A DNA stretch of 64,000 nt from Mangrovibacterium marinum (GTDB lineage: Bacteria; Bacteroidota; Bacteroidia; Bacteroidales; Prolixibacteraceae): NCBI RefSeq assembly GCF_003046625.1, contig NZ_QAAD01000007.1, positions 186,001-250,000 of the forward strand, written 5' to 3'. Shown one piece after another: positions 49,581 through 59,464 of this stretch. The notes under the pieces are model-generated. The model worked only from the letters and a program-made list of their open reading frames with translations, was not told the origin of the DNA and ran no database searches. Numbering within the stretch: the first letter of the stretch is position 1; each line of letters opens with the position of its first letter. The position numbers were made by a program, and so were the translations under genes.

Positions 49581-52010
49581 ATGGCAAATAAAAAAGAACA
49601 AGTGGCAAAAACGATGATATTTAGTGGTATTGGAGATGAAGAAAGCGAGCTTATTCCGATCATGGCAGATGGCGATGAAGGGGAATTAACCAATTTTCAG
49701 GCACCCGATATCCTGCCAATATTACCGCTTCGGAATACGGTGTTGTTTCCCGGGGTGGTTATTCCCATCACCGTAGGACGACAAAAATCGTTAAAGCTCA
49801 TTCAGGAGGTTTTTCGAACCGATAAATTGTTGGGGACAGTGACTCAAATAGAGGGGGCCGTTGAAGACCCGGAACAAAAGGATTTGTATACCGTAGGAAC
49901 GGTCGCTCAGATTCTGAAAATCCTGGAAATGCCCGATGGCTCTACTTCCGTGATTATTCAGGGAAAACGTCGTTTTGAAGTGGTCGAGTACCTCGAGGAA
50001 TTTCCGTACTTTAAGGCCAAAGTAAATCTGTTGGATGAAATTACAACTGATGCCGATAATGATGAATTTCAGGCAATTGTTGGGTCGTTGAAAGATTTGT
50101 CGGTTAAAATTGCGCAGTATTCGTCCAATGTTCCGCCCGAGGCAAGTTTCGCGGTGAAAAATATCGAGAATTCCACCTTTTTGATCAATTTTATTTGTTC
50201 GAACACCGATCTGAAAGTTGAGGAAAAGCAAAGTTTGCTTGAGCTGGCCGATTTAAGGGAGCGAGGCATACAGGCCATTTCGTACCTGGTGAAAGAGGTG
50301 CAGATGTTGGAACTGAAGCGCGATATCCAGTCGAAGGTGAAACTGGATCTGGATCAGCAACAACGCGAATACCTGTTGAATCAGCAAATCAAAACCATTC
50401 AGAATGAGTTGGGCGGTAACCCGATTGAGCAGGAAATTGCCGATCTGAAAGAAGCTGCTAAAGAAAAGAAATGGTCTGCCGAGATGGCTGAGTTCTTCGA
50501 TAAAGAGGTGAATAAGTTGTCGCGCCTGAATCCGGCGGCCGGAGAATATTCGGTTCAGTATACTTATTGTCAGACCTTGTTGGAGTTGCCCTGGAATGAA
50601 TATACCGAAGATAATTTTGACCTTAAACATGCCGAGCAGGTGCTCGATGAAGTGCACTACGGGCTTGATAAAGTGAAGGAACGAATTTTGGAACATCTTG
50701 CGGTGTTGAAGCTGAAAAAGGATATGAAAGCACCGATCCTGTGCTTGTACGGCCCTCCGGGGGTGGGTAAAACATCCTTGGGCAAGTCGATAGCGAAAGC
50801 ATTGGGGCGAAAATATGCGCGCATGAGCCTGGGTGGCTTGCATGATGAGTCGGAAATCCGCGGACACCGCAAAACCTATATCGGTGCTATGCCTGGCCGT
50901 ATTCTTCAAAATATAAAAAAGGCAAAATCATCCAACCCGGTGTTTATCTTGGATGAGCTGGATAAAGTGTCGAGCGATTTTCACGGCGATCCTGCCTCAG
51001 CATTGCTGGAAGTGTTGGATCCGGAACAAAATAGCGAGTTTCACGACAACTACATCGATCTGGACTACGACCTCTCGAAGGTGATGTTTATTGCAACAGC
51101 CAATACTTTGGGCACCATTGCTGCTCCTTTGCGCGATCGGCTCGAGTTGATTGATGTGAGCGGTTATATCCTGGAGGAAAAAATAGAAATTGCCAAGCGA
51201 CACCTGATTCCGAAGCAAAAGGAAAATCACGGTCTTAAGGCTAGTCAGTTGAAGTTTTCACGCGATGTAATTGAGCTGATCGTCGACCGCTATACCCGAG
51301 AGTCGGGAGTTCGCGAGCTGGACAAGAAAATTGCCAAGGTTATCCGGCGAGTAGCGCGGAAAGTTGCTTTCGAAGAACCGTATAATGTCAACCTTACGGC
51401 AGAGGATATCCGCGAGTACTTGGGAGCACCCGAGTATAGTCGCGAGAGCTATCAGGGCAACGAATTTCCGGGAGTTGTAACCGGTTTAGCCTGGACAGCC
51501 CACGGAGGAGAAATTTTGTTTGTTGAATCGAGCCAGAGCAAAGGGAAAGGTGGCTTAACCTTGACCGGAAATCTGGGCGAAGTGATGAAGGAGTCGGCCA
51601 TGCTGGCTTTAGAATATTTAAAATCGCATAGCGAGGATTTAGGGATCGACTACGAGGTTTTTGAATCGCATAATTGGCATATTCATGTTCCCGAAGGCGC
51701 AATTCCGAAGGATGGTCCGTCGGCCGGTATTACGATGGTAACCTCACTTGCATCGATTATAACCAAGCGCAAAGTGCGCAAGAATATTGCTATGACCGGT
51801 GAAATGACTTTACGCGGTAAGGTTTTACCCGTTGGCGGTATTAAGGAAAAAATACTGGCCGCAAAACGGGCTGGTATCAAGGAGGTCATCATGTCGGTTG
51901 AAAACCGGAAGGACGTTGAGGAAATTAAGGATATTTATCTGAAAGGACTTAAGTTTAAATTTGTTGCAAGCATCGGTGAAGTGCTGGACTATGTGCTGCT
52001 GAAAAAATAA
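49581..52010 (+). CDS. lon: ATP-dependent protease Lon
   Basis: I start at ATG 49581 (MANKKEQVAKT), giving 809 residues; an ATG at 49524 would swallow the leader dyad. The N-terminal substrate domain begins ILPLRNTVLFPGVV. The AAA domain has Walker A GPPGVGKTSLG and Walker B NPVFILDELDKV. The protease domain has GPSAGITMVTSL with the catalytic Ser in KDGPSAG and the catalytic Lys in GIKEKILAAKRAG. It degrades misfolded and regulatory proteins in the cytoplasm. The gene is alone, ended by the hairpin at 52031-52072. Confidence 0.97.
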   Translation: MANKKEQVAKTMIFSGIGDEESELIPIMADGDEGELTNFQAPDILPILPLRNTVLFPGVVIPITVGRQKSLKLIQEVFRTDKLLGTVTQIEGAVEDPEQKDLYTVGTVAQILKILEMPDGSTSVIIQGKRRFEVVEYLEEFPYFKAKVNLLDEITTDADNDEFQAIVGSLKDLSVKIAQYSSNVPPEASFAVKNIENSTFLINFICSNTDLKVEEKQSLLELADLRERGIQAISYLVKEVQMLELKRDIQSKVKLDLDQQQREYLLNQQIKTIQNELGGNPIEQEIADLKEAAKEKKWSAEMAEFFDKEVNKLSRLNPAAGEYSVQYTYCQTLLELPWNEYTEDNFDLKHAEQVLDEVHYGLDKVKERILEHLAVLKLKKDMKAPILCLYGPPGVGKTSLGKSIAKALGRKYARMSLGGLHDESEIRGHRKTYIGAMPGRILQNIKKAKSSNPVFILDELDKVSSDFHGDPASALLEVLDPEQNSEFHDNYIDLDYDLSKVMFIATANTLGTIAAPLRDRLELIDVSGYILEEKIEIAKRHLIPKQKENHGLKASQLKFSRDVIELIVDRYTRESGVRELDKKIAKVIRRVARKVAFEEPYNVNLTAEDIREYLGAPEYSRESYQGNEFPGVVTGLAWTAHGGEILFVESSQSKGKGGLTLTGNLGEVMKESAMLALEYLKSHSEDLGIDYEVFESHNWHIHVPEGAIPKDGPSAGITMVTSLASIITKRKVRKNIAMTGEMTLRGKVLPVGGIKEKILAAKRAGIKEVIMSVENRKDVEEIKDIYLKGLKFKFVASIGEVLDYVLLKK

Positions 52011-52030
52011 CAATCGCATACAAAGAATAG

Positions 52031-52072
52031 AAAGTCAGTCTGGTTCCCTGGGGAATCGGACTGACTCTTTTT
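52031..52072 (+). terminator. Terminator of lon
   Basis: AGTCAGTC (52033-52040) pairs with GACTGACT at the 3' side (52059-52066), with further inner pairing of GGTTCC and GGAATC. T residues follow. It lies 20 bp after the lon stop. Confidence 0.85.
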
Positions 52073-52189
52073 AGGGGACCCGGGAACTTTTTCGGCTCGC
52101 TTATCGTGAGCAAGGGGACGATTTGATAAGATTGAAATTGGCAAACTTGCCTCGTGTTGATTGTTGTTTCGAATGTAACTATTGCGCCA

Positions 52190-52954
52190 TTAACTGATCG
52201 GGAAGCAGTTTAGTTTTTCAAAGTACGAGAGGGCCGATCGGTTCATCGGCTCTTCAATCGAAAATTTTTGGTGAGTGAGGCAAACAACTTTCCGCTTTTT
52301 TTCAATGCGTGTGATGTATTGAATGTTCAGGAAAGCCGACCGGTTGGCTTTGACAATATTGGGTGAATTGAGCAGGTCTGCCACAATGAAGAACGCTTGT
52401 GTTACTTCTTCATCTTTGCCGTTTTTCAGAAATATCCGGCAGTAGTTGCCTTCGGCCCGGATCAGCATCACATCATCGGGATTAACCAGGAGGAAACCAT
52501 TTCTGTTGGAGAGTTTTATTTTGGGCGTAAGTTGTTTTGTGCGGATCAACAAATCCATTTTTCGCTCAAACTCCTCTGTTTTTTGTTTTTGCTTAAAGCG
52601 ATTAATAACAGTGATCAAATCAGCCGGGCTAAACGGTTTTACCAGGTAATCGAGTGGTTTAATGGTCAGGGCCGGAAAGGCATATTGACTGTGGGCTGTT
52701 GTGAAAACGATTTCTGTTTTAATATCGCTTTCAAGTACAATTTGGCCCAGTTCCAGTCCGTTCATGTCGGGCATGTCAATGTCCAGAAAGACCATGTCGG
52801 GCGCCAGTTTTTTAATCATCTTAAGCCCTTTTCGCGGGCTGAGGGAAGTCCCCAGAAGCTTAATTTCATGGAAGGCCTGAAGATAAATTTGCAATAAAGC
52901 AATGGCATCCTCATTGTCATCAATAATAATCGCAGTAATCTGTTTTTCGCTCAT
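52190..52954 (-). CDS. LytTR-family response regulator
   Basis: The 254-residue protein has an N-terminal receiver domain (IIIDDNEDAIALL, phospho-acceptor Asp in MVFLDIDMPDMNG, conserved Lys in LVKPFSP). The C-terminal LytTR DNA-binding domain starts near KLSNRNGFLLVNPDDVMLIRAEGNYC. It would bind promoters upon phosphorylation. It follows the second LytTR regulator after a 2-bp gap, so the two are co-transcribed. No histidine kinase is adjacent; in Bacteroidetes the partner is often a LytS-like kinase elsewhere. Confidence 0.92.
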   Translation of the reverse strand: MSEKQITAIIIDDNEDAIALLQIYLQAFHEIKLLGTSLSPRKGLKMIKKLAPDMVFLDIDMPDMNGLELGQIVLESDIKTEIVFTTAHSQYAFPALTIKPLDYLVKPFSPADLITVINRFKQKQKTEEFERKMDLLIRTKQLTPKIKLSNRNGFLLVNPDDVMLIRAEGNYCRIFLKNGKDEEVTQAFFIVADLLNSPNIVKANRSAFLNIQYITRIEKKRKVVCLTHQKFSIEEPMNRSALSYFEKLNCFPIS

Positions 52955-52956
52955 AA

Positions 52957-53706
52957 TCAGTTTAGATCCATTTCACACAATATCTTAATCTGTCTTCTCG
53001 ACCCGCTGAGGGAGACCTCGAAGTTGGTGCCAACGACGGTGCAGGTATTGGCTACTCTATTTACCTGCGACAGTTTGTGAAGGTTGATTATTGTTGAGCG
53101 ACTGAGACGGAAAAACTGCTCTTTGGAAAGGATTTTTTCCAGTTTCCCCAGATAAGTATTGGCAACTTCTTTGGAGCCATTTTGTAAATACATGGTCGAG
53201 TAAGCTCCATCGGCTTCAATATAAACAATGTCGTCGGGGTTGATTAAGATATGATTGTTGGTGGTCGAGATTCGAAGTTTCGGATTTTGTTCAAGCGAGC
53301 TTAGTGCTTGTTGAATTTTTTTGTCGATACTGGCTTGCTGCTGTTTATGAAATAGTTCGATTCTTTCCTGCAGATGGCATAGATCCGCCGGTTTTAGAAT
53401 GAAGTCGTAAATGCCGTTTTGAATAGCAATAATTGCGGAATCTTTGCGCGAACTGGTGATGATTGTCAGACAATTGGGGGCTTTCCCTTTGAATAGCTGA
53501 ATCAGTTCAGTACCATCGCGCCCAGGCATCAGATTGTCCAAAAGGACAATATCCGGATTGGTTGCAATGAATTTAAATAGCGCCTCTTCGGTGGTCGATG
53601 CTTCCTCAACTCGTCCAACAATCGGTACTTCAAGCAAAAAATTTCGCAGGATATCCCGGTCATCTTGTTCGGAATCAACAATCAGTATCGTTAGTTTCTG
53701 GTCCAT
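52957..53706 (-). CDS. LytTR-family response regulator, second copy
   Basis: The start at 53706 (MDQKLTILIVDSEQDD) gives 249 residues; the frame extends upstream to 53775. The receiver domain has the Asp in IVLLDNLMPGRDG, Thr/Ser in TIITSSRKDSAI and Lys in ILKPAD. The C-terminal LytTR domain begins LRISTTNNHILINPDDIVYIEADGAYS. It is the first gene of the pair; its paralog starts 2 bp after it. The two differ in sequence throughout but share domain order, so they likely arose by old duplication. The regulated genes are unknown. Confidence 0.9.
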   Translation of the reverse strand: MDQKLTILIVDSEQDDRDILRNFLLEVPIVGRVEEASTTEEALFKFIATNPDIVLLDNLMPGRDGTELIQLFKGKAPNCLTIITSSRKDSAIIAIQNGIYDFILKPADLCHLQERIELFHKQQQASIDKKIQQALSSLEQNPKLRISTTNNHILINPDDIVYIEADGAYSTMYLQNGSKEVANTYLGKLEKILSKEQFFRLSRSTIINLHKLSQVNRVANTCTVVGTNFEVSLSGSRRQIKILCEMDLN

Positions 53707-53895
53707 GCTCTGAATCTTACCCTCCCCAATAAGCAAATTTATCAAAAAATGTTGATTGTTGGGCGCTATGAGCAACAGTTGGAATCAAAAAAAGCAGGAC
53801 TGGCAATCATGCTGTTGTTTGAGGATATTCGGAAAAATCTTCTTTTATTTGATATTGATTAGTAGAAATCAGTTACTTTCGTAGCTTTCGGGATC

Positions 53896-55032
53896 GTGCA
53901 GATCGATAAAAAATTAAATGAAATGATTGAACTTGGCAATAAGTACAGGGGCTGGTTGATAAGCTTGGGAGCCATCTGTGTTTTGTTTCTGATGTGGTAC
54001 TTTCGAGGCCTGGTCAGCTATATTGCGGTATCGGTAATTATATCGCTAATCGGTCGCCCGTTGGTGCGCGGTCTTTGCAGGCTTCGGGTGAAAAACTTTA
54101 GTCTGGGGCAAGGGGGCAGCGCCTTTATTACTCTGCTTAGTTTTTGGGTGGTCGTTGTTGGCGCCGTACGGTTTTTTATTCCTTTGTTAATTAGTGAATT
54201 TGAAGAATTATCGAGTGTTAATCCGGATTCTGTTTTTGCCATCGTCGATGAGCCCTTGGTGCGTTTTATGAGCTTTATCGGGCACGAGCCTGTCGATTCG
54301 GGCAAGCAGCTGTTTATGGAAGTCTTTCAAAATCAATTTAAGGATGGACTTGGGATCGAGCATGTTTCCAATTTGCTGGGAACAGTGGCCGGAGCCTTTG
54401 GAAGCCTTTTGCTGGGCGCATTCTCCGTTTCTTTTATCAGCTTTTTCTTTTTGAAAGAAGAAACGCTGTTTAAGGATGTTATTCTGATTTTGACACCTAC
54501 AGGTTGGGAAGAACGTGTTGCCCGCATGATGCATTCGATCCATCTGTTGCTTCGGCGTTATTTTCTGGGGCTCATCGCTGAAGTTGTTCTCGTGGGGCTG
54601 TTTGTGACTATTGGGCTGACAATTACCGGACTGGGCTTTAGTCATGCCGTAGTAATTGGCATTTTTTGCGGTTTGTTTAATGTTATTCCCTACCTCGGAC
54701 CGTGGATGGGCGCTGCTGTTGGGCTGTTAATCGGCTTGACAGTCAATATTCACGCCGATTTTTCTTCACACACCTTACCATTACTGGGCTTGATGGTGCT
54801 TGTTTTTGCATCGGTACAGATCATCGATAATATTTTGTTTCAACCCCTGATCTATTCCAGCAGCGTTAAAGCACATCCATTAGAAATTTTTCTGGTTATC
54901 ATGGCCGCAGGTGGTTTTGCCGGTATTGTCGGAATGATTTTGGCCATACCGGTTTATACCATTTTACGCGTGGCCGCCAAGGAGTTTTTTAACGAGATGA
55001 AGTTGGTGAAAAAGCTTACCAAAAGCCTCTGA
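53896..55032 (+). CDS. AI-2E-family permease
   Basis: The 378-residue protein has about eight transmembrane helices. It has the family's central region (KEETLFKDVILILTP) and the conserved GIFCGLFNVIPYLGPWMGAAVGLLIG. The last helices end before a Lys-rich tail. This group is named after the AI-2 exporter TqsA, but other members are Na+/H+ or unknown permeases. The transported substrate is not evident. The gene is followed by a 257-bp gap and then the alternative complex III operon. Confidence 0.9.
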   Translation: MQIDKKLNEMIELGNKYRGWLISLGAICVLFLMWYFRGLVSYIAVSVIISLIGRPLVRGLCRLRVKNFSLGQGGSAFITLLSFWVVVVGAVRFFIPLLISEFEELSSVNPDSVFAIVDEPLVRFMSFIGHEPVDSGKQLFMEVFQNQFKDGLGIEHVSNLLGTVAGAFGSLLLGAFSVSFISFFFLKEETLFKDVILILTPTGWEERVARMMHSIHLLLRRYFLGLIAEVVLVGLFVTIGLTITGLGFSHAVVIGIFCGLFNVIPYLGPWMGAAVGLLIGLTVNIHADFSSHTLPLLGLMVLVFASVQIIDNILFQPLIYSSSVKAHPLEIFLVIMAAGGFAGIVGMILAIPVYTILRVAAKEFFNEMKLVKKLTKSL

Positions 55033-55247
55033 TGTTATTGTTTTTTTCTATGAAGTATTATAAGGTATAGATTTTAATGAATTGAATTGATGGGGTTATT
55101 TGTGTTAACGTGTTGAAGTGTAGGGTTTACGCTCTGTATTTGGGTGTGTGCTTTCTCCTCAAATATATTTTTATGCTTGAAATCACACATTTTTTAATCG
55201 CCTGAAAAAACCTTCTTCCAAGATTGTTTGTTTTAGTTTTTAATCTG

Positions 55248-55264
55248 GTTATCTGTCAGATAAC
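55248..55264. promoter_or_regulatory. Perfect 17-bp palindrome upstream of the complex III operon
   Basis: GTTATCTG (55248-55255), T, CAGATAAC (55257-55264) is a perfect palindrome, 25 bp before the chosen actA start. The position suits an operator in the 5' leader or a transcription-factor site. The regulator is unknown. Confidence 0.45.
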
Positions 55265-55289
55265 AAAGGATATAACTAAAGCTAAACGC

Positions 55290-56444
55290 ATGAAACGACC
55301 AACCCTTGTCAATCCGAAGTGCAGATTGTATCTTTTAGCTTCGCTATTTATCTTCTTGTTTATTTGCAGTAATGCGGCGCGAGTCTCAGCAAGCGGAGAG
55401 TCTTCCGTGGTCGATGGTCATTCGTTGGAGGATATTCGGCGCGGTGAGCGATTTTTCAAGGGGCTGTTACCTTTCAACTTTAAAGGCGAGTCGTGTGTGT
55501 CCTGCCACAACATATTGTCCTCCGATTCGCTGAATTGGAATCCATCGGCCATGGCTATTGCCATCAAATATGCAGGGCGCGATTTTGAGTCGTTCAAGGC
55601 TTCCATCGAGCAGCCTGTTGGGGCAATGCTCTCCCAAAAACATGCTGGTATTGCACTCGAAGAAGAGGACTTAAAAGCCGTGAAGGCTTATCTCGACAAT
55701 ATGGCAATGGTCGGCCCACAGCCGGTAAAGCCCAGTATCAATCAGTTGCTGATCTTTCTCTTTTTCGGAATGTTAATCACCTGGGCACTGCTGGAACTGA
55801 TCTTTTTCCGGAAAATCAAATACCGCATTATCCCGCTGATTGTTTTGTTGGCCTCGTTGGGCTATCAGGGAAAGGTAATCAATGAAGAAGCCATTAAGCT
55901 GGGACGCTCGCAGGGTTATGCGCCGGATCAACCCATTAAGTTTTCCCATAAAATACATGCCGGTGATAATGGAATTGACTGTAAGTATTGCCATCATACG
56001 GCCGAGGACAGTAAGTCGGCAGGGATTCCGGCCATGAACCTGTGTATGAATTGTCACGTGATTGTTCGCGAAGGGTCACAGTCCGGGAAATTCGAGATTG
56101 CCAAGATCGTGGATGCCGTCGACAACAAGAAACCCGTTGAATGGATCCGGCTGCATAATTTGCCCGATCATGTTTTCTTCAGTCATGCCATTCATGTTGG
56201 ATCGGCGAAGTTGGACTGTCAGACCTGTCACGGGCCGGTTGAAGAGATGGATCTGATGAGGCAGCATGCCGACCTGTCGATGGGCTGGTGTGTGAACTGT
56301 CATCGCGAAACGGATGTGAAGTTTCAGGAAAACGGCTATTACCAGACCTTTAAAAACTTGCACGATCAACTGGATAAGGGCGATTTGCAAGCCGTCAAAG
56401 CGCAGGATATTGGCGCAAACGATTGTATGCGATGCCATTATTAG
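55290..56444 (+). CDS. actA: Alternative complex III subunit ActA, multiheme cytochrome c
   Basis: The start at ATG 55290 gives 384 residues with a signal-like segment (LLASLFIFLFICSNAARVSA). Six CxxCH heme motifs are present: CVSCH, CKYCH, CMNCH, CQTCH, CVNCH and CMRCH at the very end. The first is in an N-terminal monoheme-like domain. Two transmembrane helices follow (about 150-185), then a five-heme part like cytochrome c7/c3. Alternative complex III oxidises menaquinol and passes electrons through these hemes to a cytochrome c or oxidase. It is the first gene of actABCDEF. The frame stays open to 55224, but ATG 55290 gives the proper signal. Confidence 0.9.
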   Translation: MKRPTLVNPKCRLYLLASLFIFLFICSNAARVSASGESSVVDGHSLEDIRRGERFFKGLLPFNFKGESCVSCHNILSSDSLNWNPSAMAIAIKYAGRDFESFKASIEQPVGAMLSQKHAGIALEEEDLKAVKAYLDNMAMVGPQPVKPSINQLLIFLFFGMLITWALLELIFFRKIKYRIIPLIVLLASLGYQGKVINEEAIKLGRSQGYAPDQPIKFSHKIHAGDNGIDCKYCHHTAEDSKSAGIPAMNLCMNCHVIVREGSQSGKFEIAKIVDAVDNKKPVEWIRLHNLPDHVFFSHAIHVGSAKLDCQTCHGPVEEMDLMRQHADLSMGWCVNCHRETDVKFQENGYYQTFKNLHDQLDKGDLQAVKAQDIGANDCMRCHY

Positions 56445-56497
56445 CATCCGAGCGTGAAAATCGAAACTGATAACTCAATAAACTAAAAACCTGTTGC

Positions 56498-59440
56498 ATG
56501 AAAAGCTACTGGAGAAGTCTCAAAGAACTGGAAGATCCGAAGGCATTACGAATTCAGGAGGCCCGCGAGGAAGCCAAACAAAAGAGCTTGCTGCATAAAA
56601 CCAAAGGGAGCAGCACCGCAAACTCACGGCGCGACTTTCTGAAAACACTGGGCTTTAGTCTGGCTGCGACTTCATTGGTTGCCAGTTGCAAAAGGCCGGT
56701 TGAGAAGGCAATACCCTACCTTGTTAAGCCCGAGGAGATCACCCCCGGAAAGGCCAATTATTATGCTTCGGCCTACTACGATGCCGGCGATTATTGCAGC
56801 GTTGTTGTGAAAGTTCGCGATGGGCGTCCAATTAAGATTGAAGGCAATGAACTTTGTCCGATTTCCCAAAGCGGAACCAGTGCCCGTGTTCAGGCGTCGA
56901 TTCTGAATTTGTATGATGGTGCCCGCTATCAGGGGCCACAACAAGCGGCTACGACCATCAGCTGGAGTGATGTGGATGCTGAAGTTACAAAGATCTTAAA
57001 AGAAATAGCAGCTCGCGCCGGTCGAACTGTATTGCTTTCGCAAACGGTTATTTCTCCTTCATCAAAGAAAATTATTCAGCAGTTTTTGGACAGCTATCCC
57101 GGAGCTGAGTGGATTCAGTATGATGCAGTTTCGGCATCCGGCATACTTGTAGCCAATCAAAAAAGTTTCGGCCAACGCGCCATTCCCGACTATCGGTTCG
57201 AAAAGGCCAGGGTGGTGGTTAGCTTCGCGGCCGACTTTCTGGGAACCTGGCTGTCGCCGGTTGAATATACCAAAGGCTATACGGCTGCCCGCAAACTGGA
57301 TGATGGACAGCGTGAGATGTTGCGGCATTATCAGCTCGAATCACAGCTTTCCCTGACAGGTACGAATGCTGATGTGCGTTTCCCGGTGAAACCATCCGAA
57401 GAGGCAGGCATTGTGCTGGCTTTGTACAATGCCATTGCGGCCGGCAGGGGAGGCGAGCAGTTTTCTGGACCACAAACAGCAGTCGACGTTTCAGCATTGG
57501 CCGACGAGCTGTTGGCAGCCCGTGGAAAAGGCATTGTTATTTCGGCAAGCAACGATGAAAATGTGCAACTGCTGATCAATGGGATCAACCAACTTCTTGG
57601 GAACTATGGCGAAACCATTTTGTGGGACTCAGCCTTGCTGACTAAGCAAGGATTGGATTCTGAAATGGAACAACTCAATAAAGACTTGCTTGCAGGGAAA
57701 GTGGATGCGCTGCTTGTTTGGGGCGTCAATCCGGTTTACGACCAGGCGAACGGAGCGGAGCTGGCTCAAGCCATTCAAAAGCTCAAACTGTCGGTTTCGT
57801 TTGCCGAGCGCAAGGATGAAACAGCTCAAGTTTGTCAGTATATTTTACCCGAACCCAATTATCTGGAGTCCTGGAACGATCTGGAGCCTAAAGCCGGACA
57901 GTACAGGATGGCACAGCCAACGATATCTCGTTTGTTCGATTCCCGAAACGTTCAGGAAAGTCTGCTCGCCTGGTGCGGAAGCCCGCAGTCGTACGGCGAT
58001 TTCATCAAGTCGGTTTGGGAACAGGAGCACTACCCGAAACAATCAACATACAGCGATTTCCGTCTTTTCTGGAATTACAGCCTGCAAAAGGGCGCCTGGG
58101 AAGATCCCCGGTCTGCATCGCTTACCTATAACGATGCTTGGTTGGCTGAAGCGGCTGGGAAACTTACCAACACTAAAAGTGGTTTGGAAGTGGTGCTCTA
58201 TGAGAGCATTGCGCTGGGTAACGGGAAGTATGCCAATAATCCCTGGCTGCAGGAGTTGCCCGATCCGGTAGCAAAAATAAGCTGGGACAATTATGCATCG
58301 GTACCGGTGGACTATGCTGAAGAAAATGGTCTTCAAAATGAAAGTGTGATTAAGGTAAACGGGATGGAATTGCCGGTTTTCATTCAACCCGGACAAGCCC
58401 CGGATACCATTGCCGTTGCATTGGGCTATGGCCGTTCGCATGCCGGGAAGGTCGGCGATGGAGTTGGAAAGAATCTTTATCCCTGGGTTGGCGAAGCGAA
58501 TGGCGGACGTCAGTTCTACCTTGAAAAGGCAACAATTGAAGTTGTTCCCGATGCGATTTATGAGCTGGCGCTTTCGCAAACTCACCACAGCATGGAAGGG
58601 CGGCCAATTGTGCGGGAAGCCAATCTGGACGAGTACTTGTTGAAGGCCAATGCCGGAAATGAAATTCGCCAGGAGCATCTCAAGCACAGTGTCACCTTGT
58701 ACGAAGAAATGGACTTTAACGGGCATCATTGGGGAATGGCCATCGATTTAAACTCGTGTACCGGATGCGGGAACTGCGCCATCTCCTGCCAGGCGGAGAA
58801 TAATGTTCAGGTGATTGGCAAAGAACAGGTGCGTAACCGACGCATCATGCACTGGATTCGTATTGATCGGTATTTCTCGGGCGATCCGGCCAACCCGGAG
58901 GTGTCGCATCAGCCGGTTATGTGCCAGCATTGCGATAATGCGCCTTGTGAAAATGTTTGCCCTGTAGCGGCAACACCTCATAGTGCCGAAGGCTTAAACC
59001 AGATGGCCTACAACCGTTGTGTCGGCACGAAATATTGTATTAACAATTGTCCTTACCGCGTGCGCCGTTTCAATTGGTTCCAGTATGTGAATAACGATCG
59101 GTTCGACTATAATGCCAATAACGATTTAGGCCGAATGGTGCTGAATCCGGATGTAACGGTTCGCTCGCGCGGGGTGGTGGAGAAATGCTCGATGTGCGTG
59201 CAGCGCATTCAGGAGAAGAAGCAGGAAGCCAAAGTGGCCGGCAGAATGCTTCACGACGGCGAGATCAAGACTGCCTGTCAGCAATCCTGCCCGGGCGATG
59301 CCATCGTTTTTGGCGATCTGAATAATCCACAAAGCAGGGTTAGCAAGCTCTTCAGGAACGAGCGCAACTATCACCTGCTGGAAGAATTGCACACCCTGCC
59401 GTCGGTTGGTTATTTAACCAAGATCAGAAACAAAGCATAA
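56498..59440 (+). CDS. actB: Alternative complex III subunit ActB, iron-sulfur protein
   Basis: The 980-residue protein has a twin-arginine signal (SRRDFLKTLGFSLAATSLVASC), with a lipobox-like C. The first ~700 residues resemble molybdopterin oxidoreductases but no cofactor is expected in this subunit. The C-terminal ~250 residues are a PsrB-like ferredoxin domain with CTGCGNCAISC, CQHCDNAPCENVCP, CVGTKYCINNCPYRVRRF and CSMCVQRIQEKK clusters. The second-to-last motif has the usual NNCPYRVRRF seen in complex III. It transfers electrons from ActC/F to ActA. The gene follows actA by 53 bp. Confidence 0.95.
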   Translation: MKSYWRSLKELEDPKALRIQEAREEAKQKSLLHKTKGSSTANSRRDFLKTLGFSLAATSLVASCKRPVEKAIPYLVKPEEITPGKANYYASAYYDAGDYCSVVVKVRDGRPIKIEGNELCPISQSGTSARVQASILNLYDGARYQGPQQAATTISWSDVDAEVTKILKEIAARAGRTVLLSQTVISPSSKKIIQQFLDSYPGAEWIQYDAVSASGILVANQKSFGQRAIPDYRFEKARVVVSFAADFLGTWLSPVEYTKGYTAARKLDDGQREMLRHYQLESQLSLTGTNADVRFPVKPSEEAGIVLALYNAIAAGRGGEQFSGPQTAVDVSALADELLAARGKGIVISASNDENVQLLINGINQLLGNYGETILWDSALLTKQGLDSEMEQLNKDLLAGKVDALLVWGVNPVYDQANGAELAQAIQKLKLSVSFAERKDETAQVCQYILPEPNYLESWNDLEPKAGQYRMAQPTISRLFDSRNVQESLLAWCGSPQSYGDFIKSVWEQEHYPKQSTYSDFRLFWNYSLQKGAWEDPRSASLTYNDAWLAEAAGKLTNTKSGLEVVLYESIALGNGKYANNPWLQELPDPVAKISWDNYASVPVDYAEENGLQNESVIKVNGMELPVFIQPGQAPDTIAVALGYGRSHAGKVGDGVGKNLYPWVGEANGGRQFYLEKATIEVVPDAIYELALSQTHHSMEGRPIVREANLDEYLLKANAGNEIRQEHLKHSVTLYEEMDFNGHHWGMAIDLNSCTGCGNCAISCQAENNVQVIGKEQVRNRRIMHWIRIDRYFSGDPANPEVSHQPVMCQHCDNAPCENVCPVAATPHSAEGLNQMAYNRCVGTKYCINNCPYRVRRFNWFQYVNNDRFDYNANNDLGRMVLNPDVTVRSRGVVEKCSMCVQRIQEKKQEAKVAGRMLHDGEIKTACQQSCPGDAIVFGDLNNPQSRVSKLFRNERNYHLLEELHTLPSVGYLTKIRNKA

Positions 59441-59464
59441 TGAAATCGAAACAAACCCAAGCCT

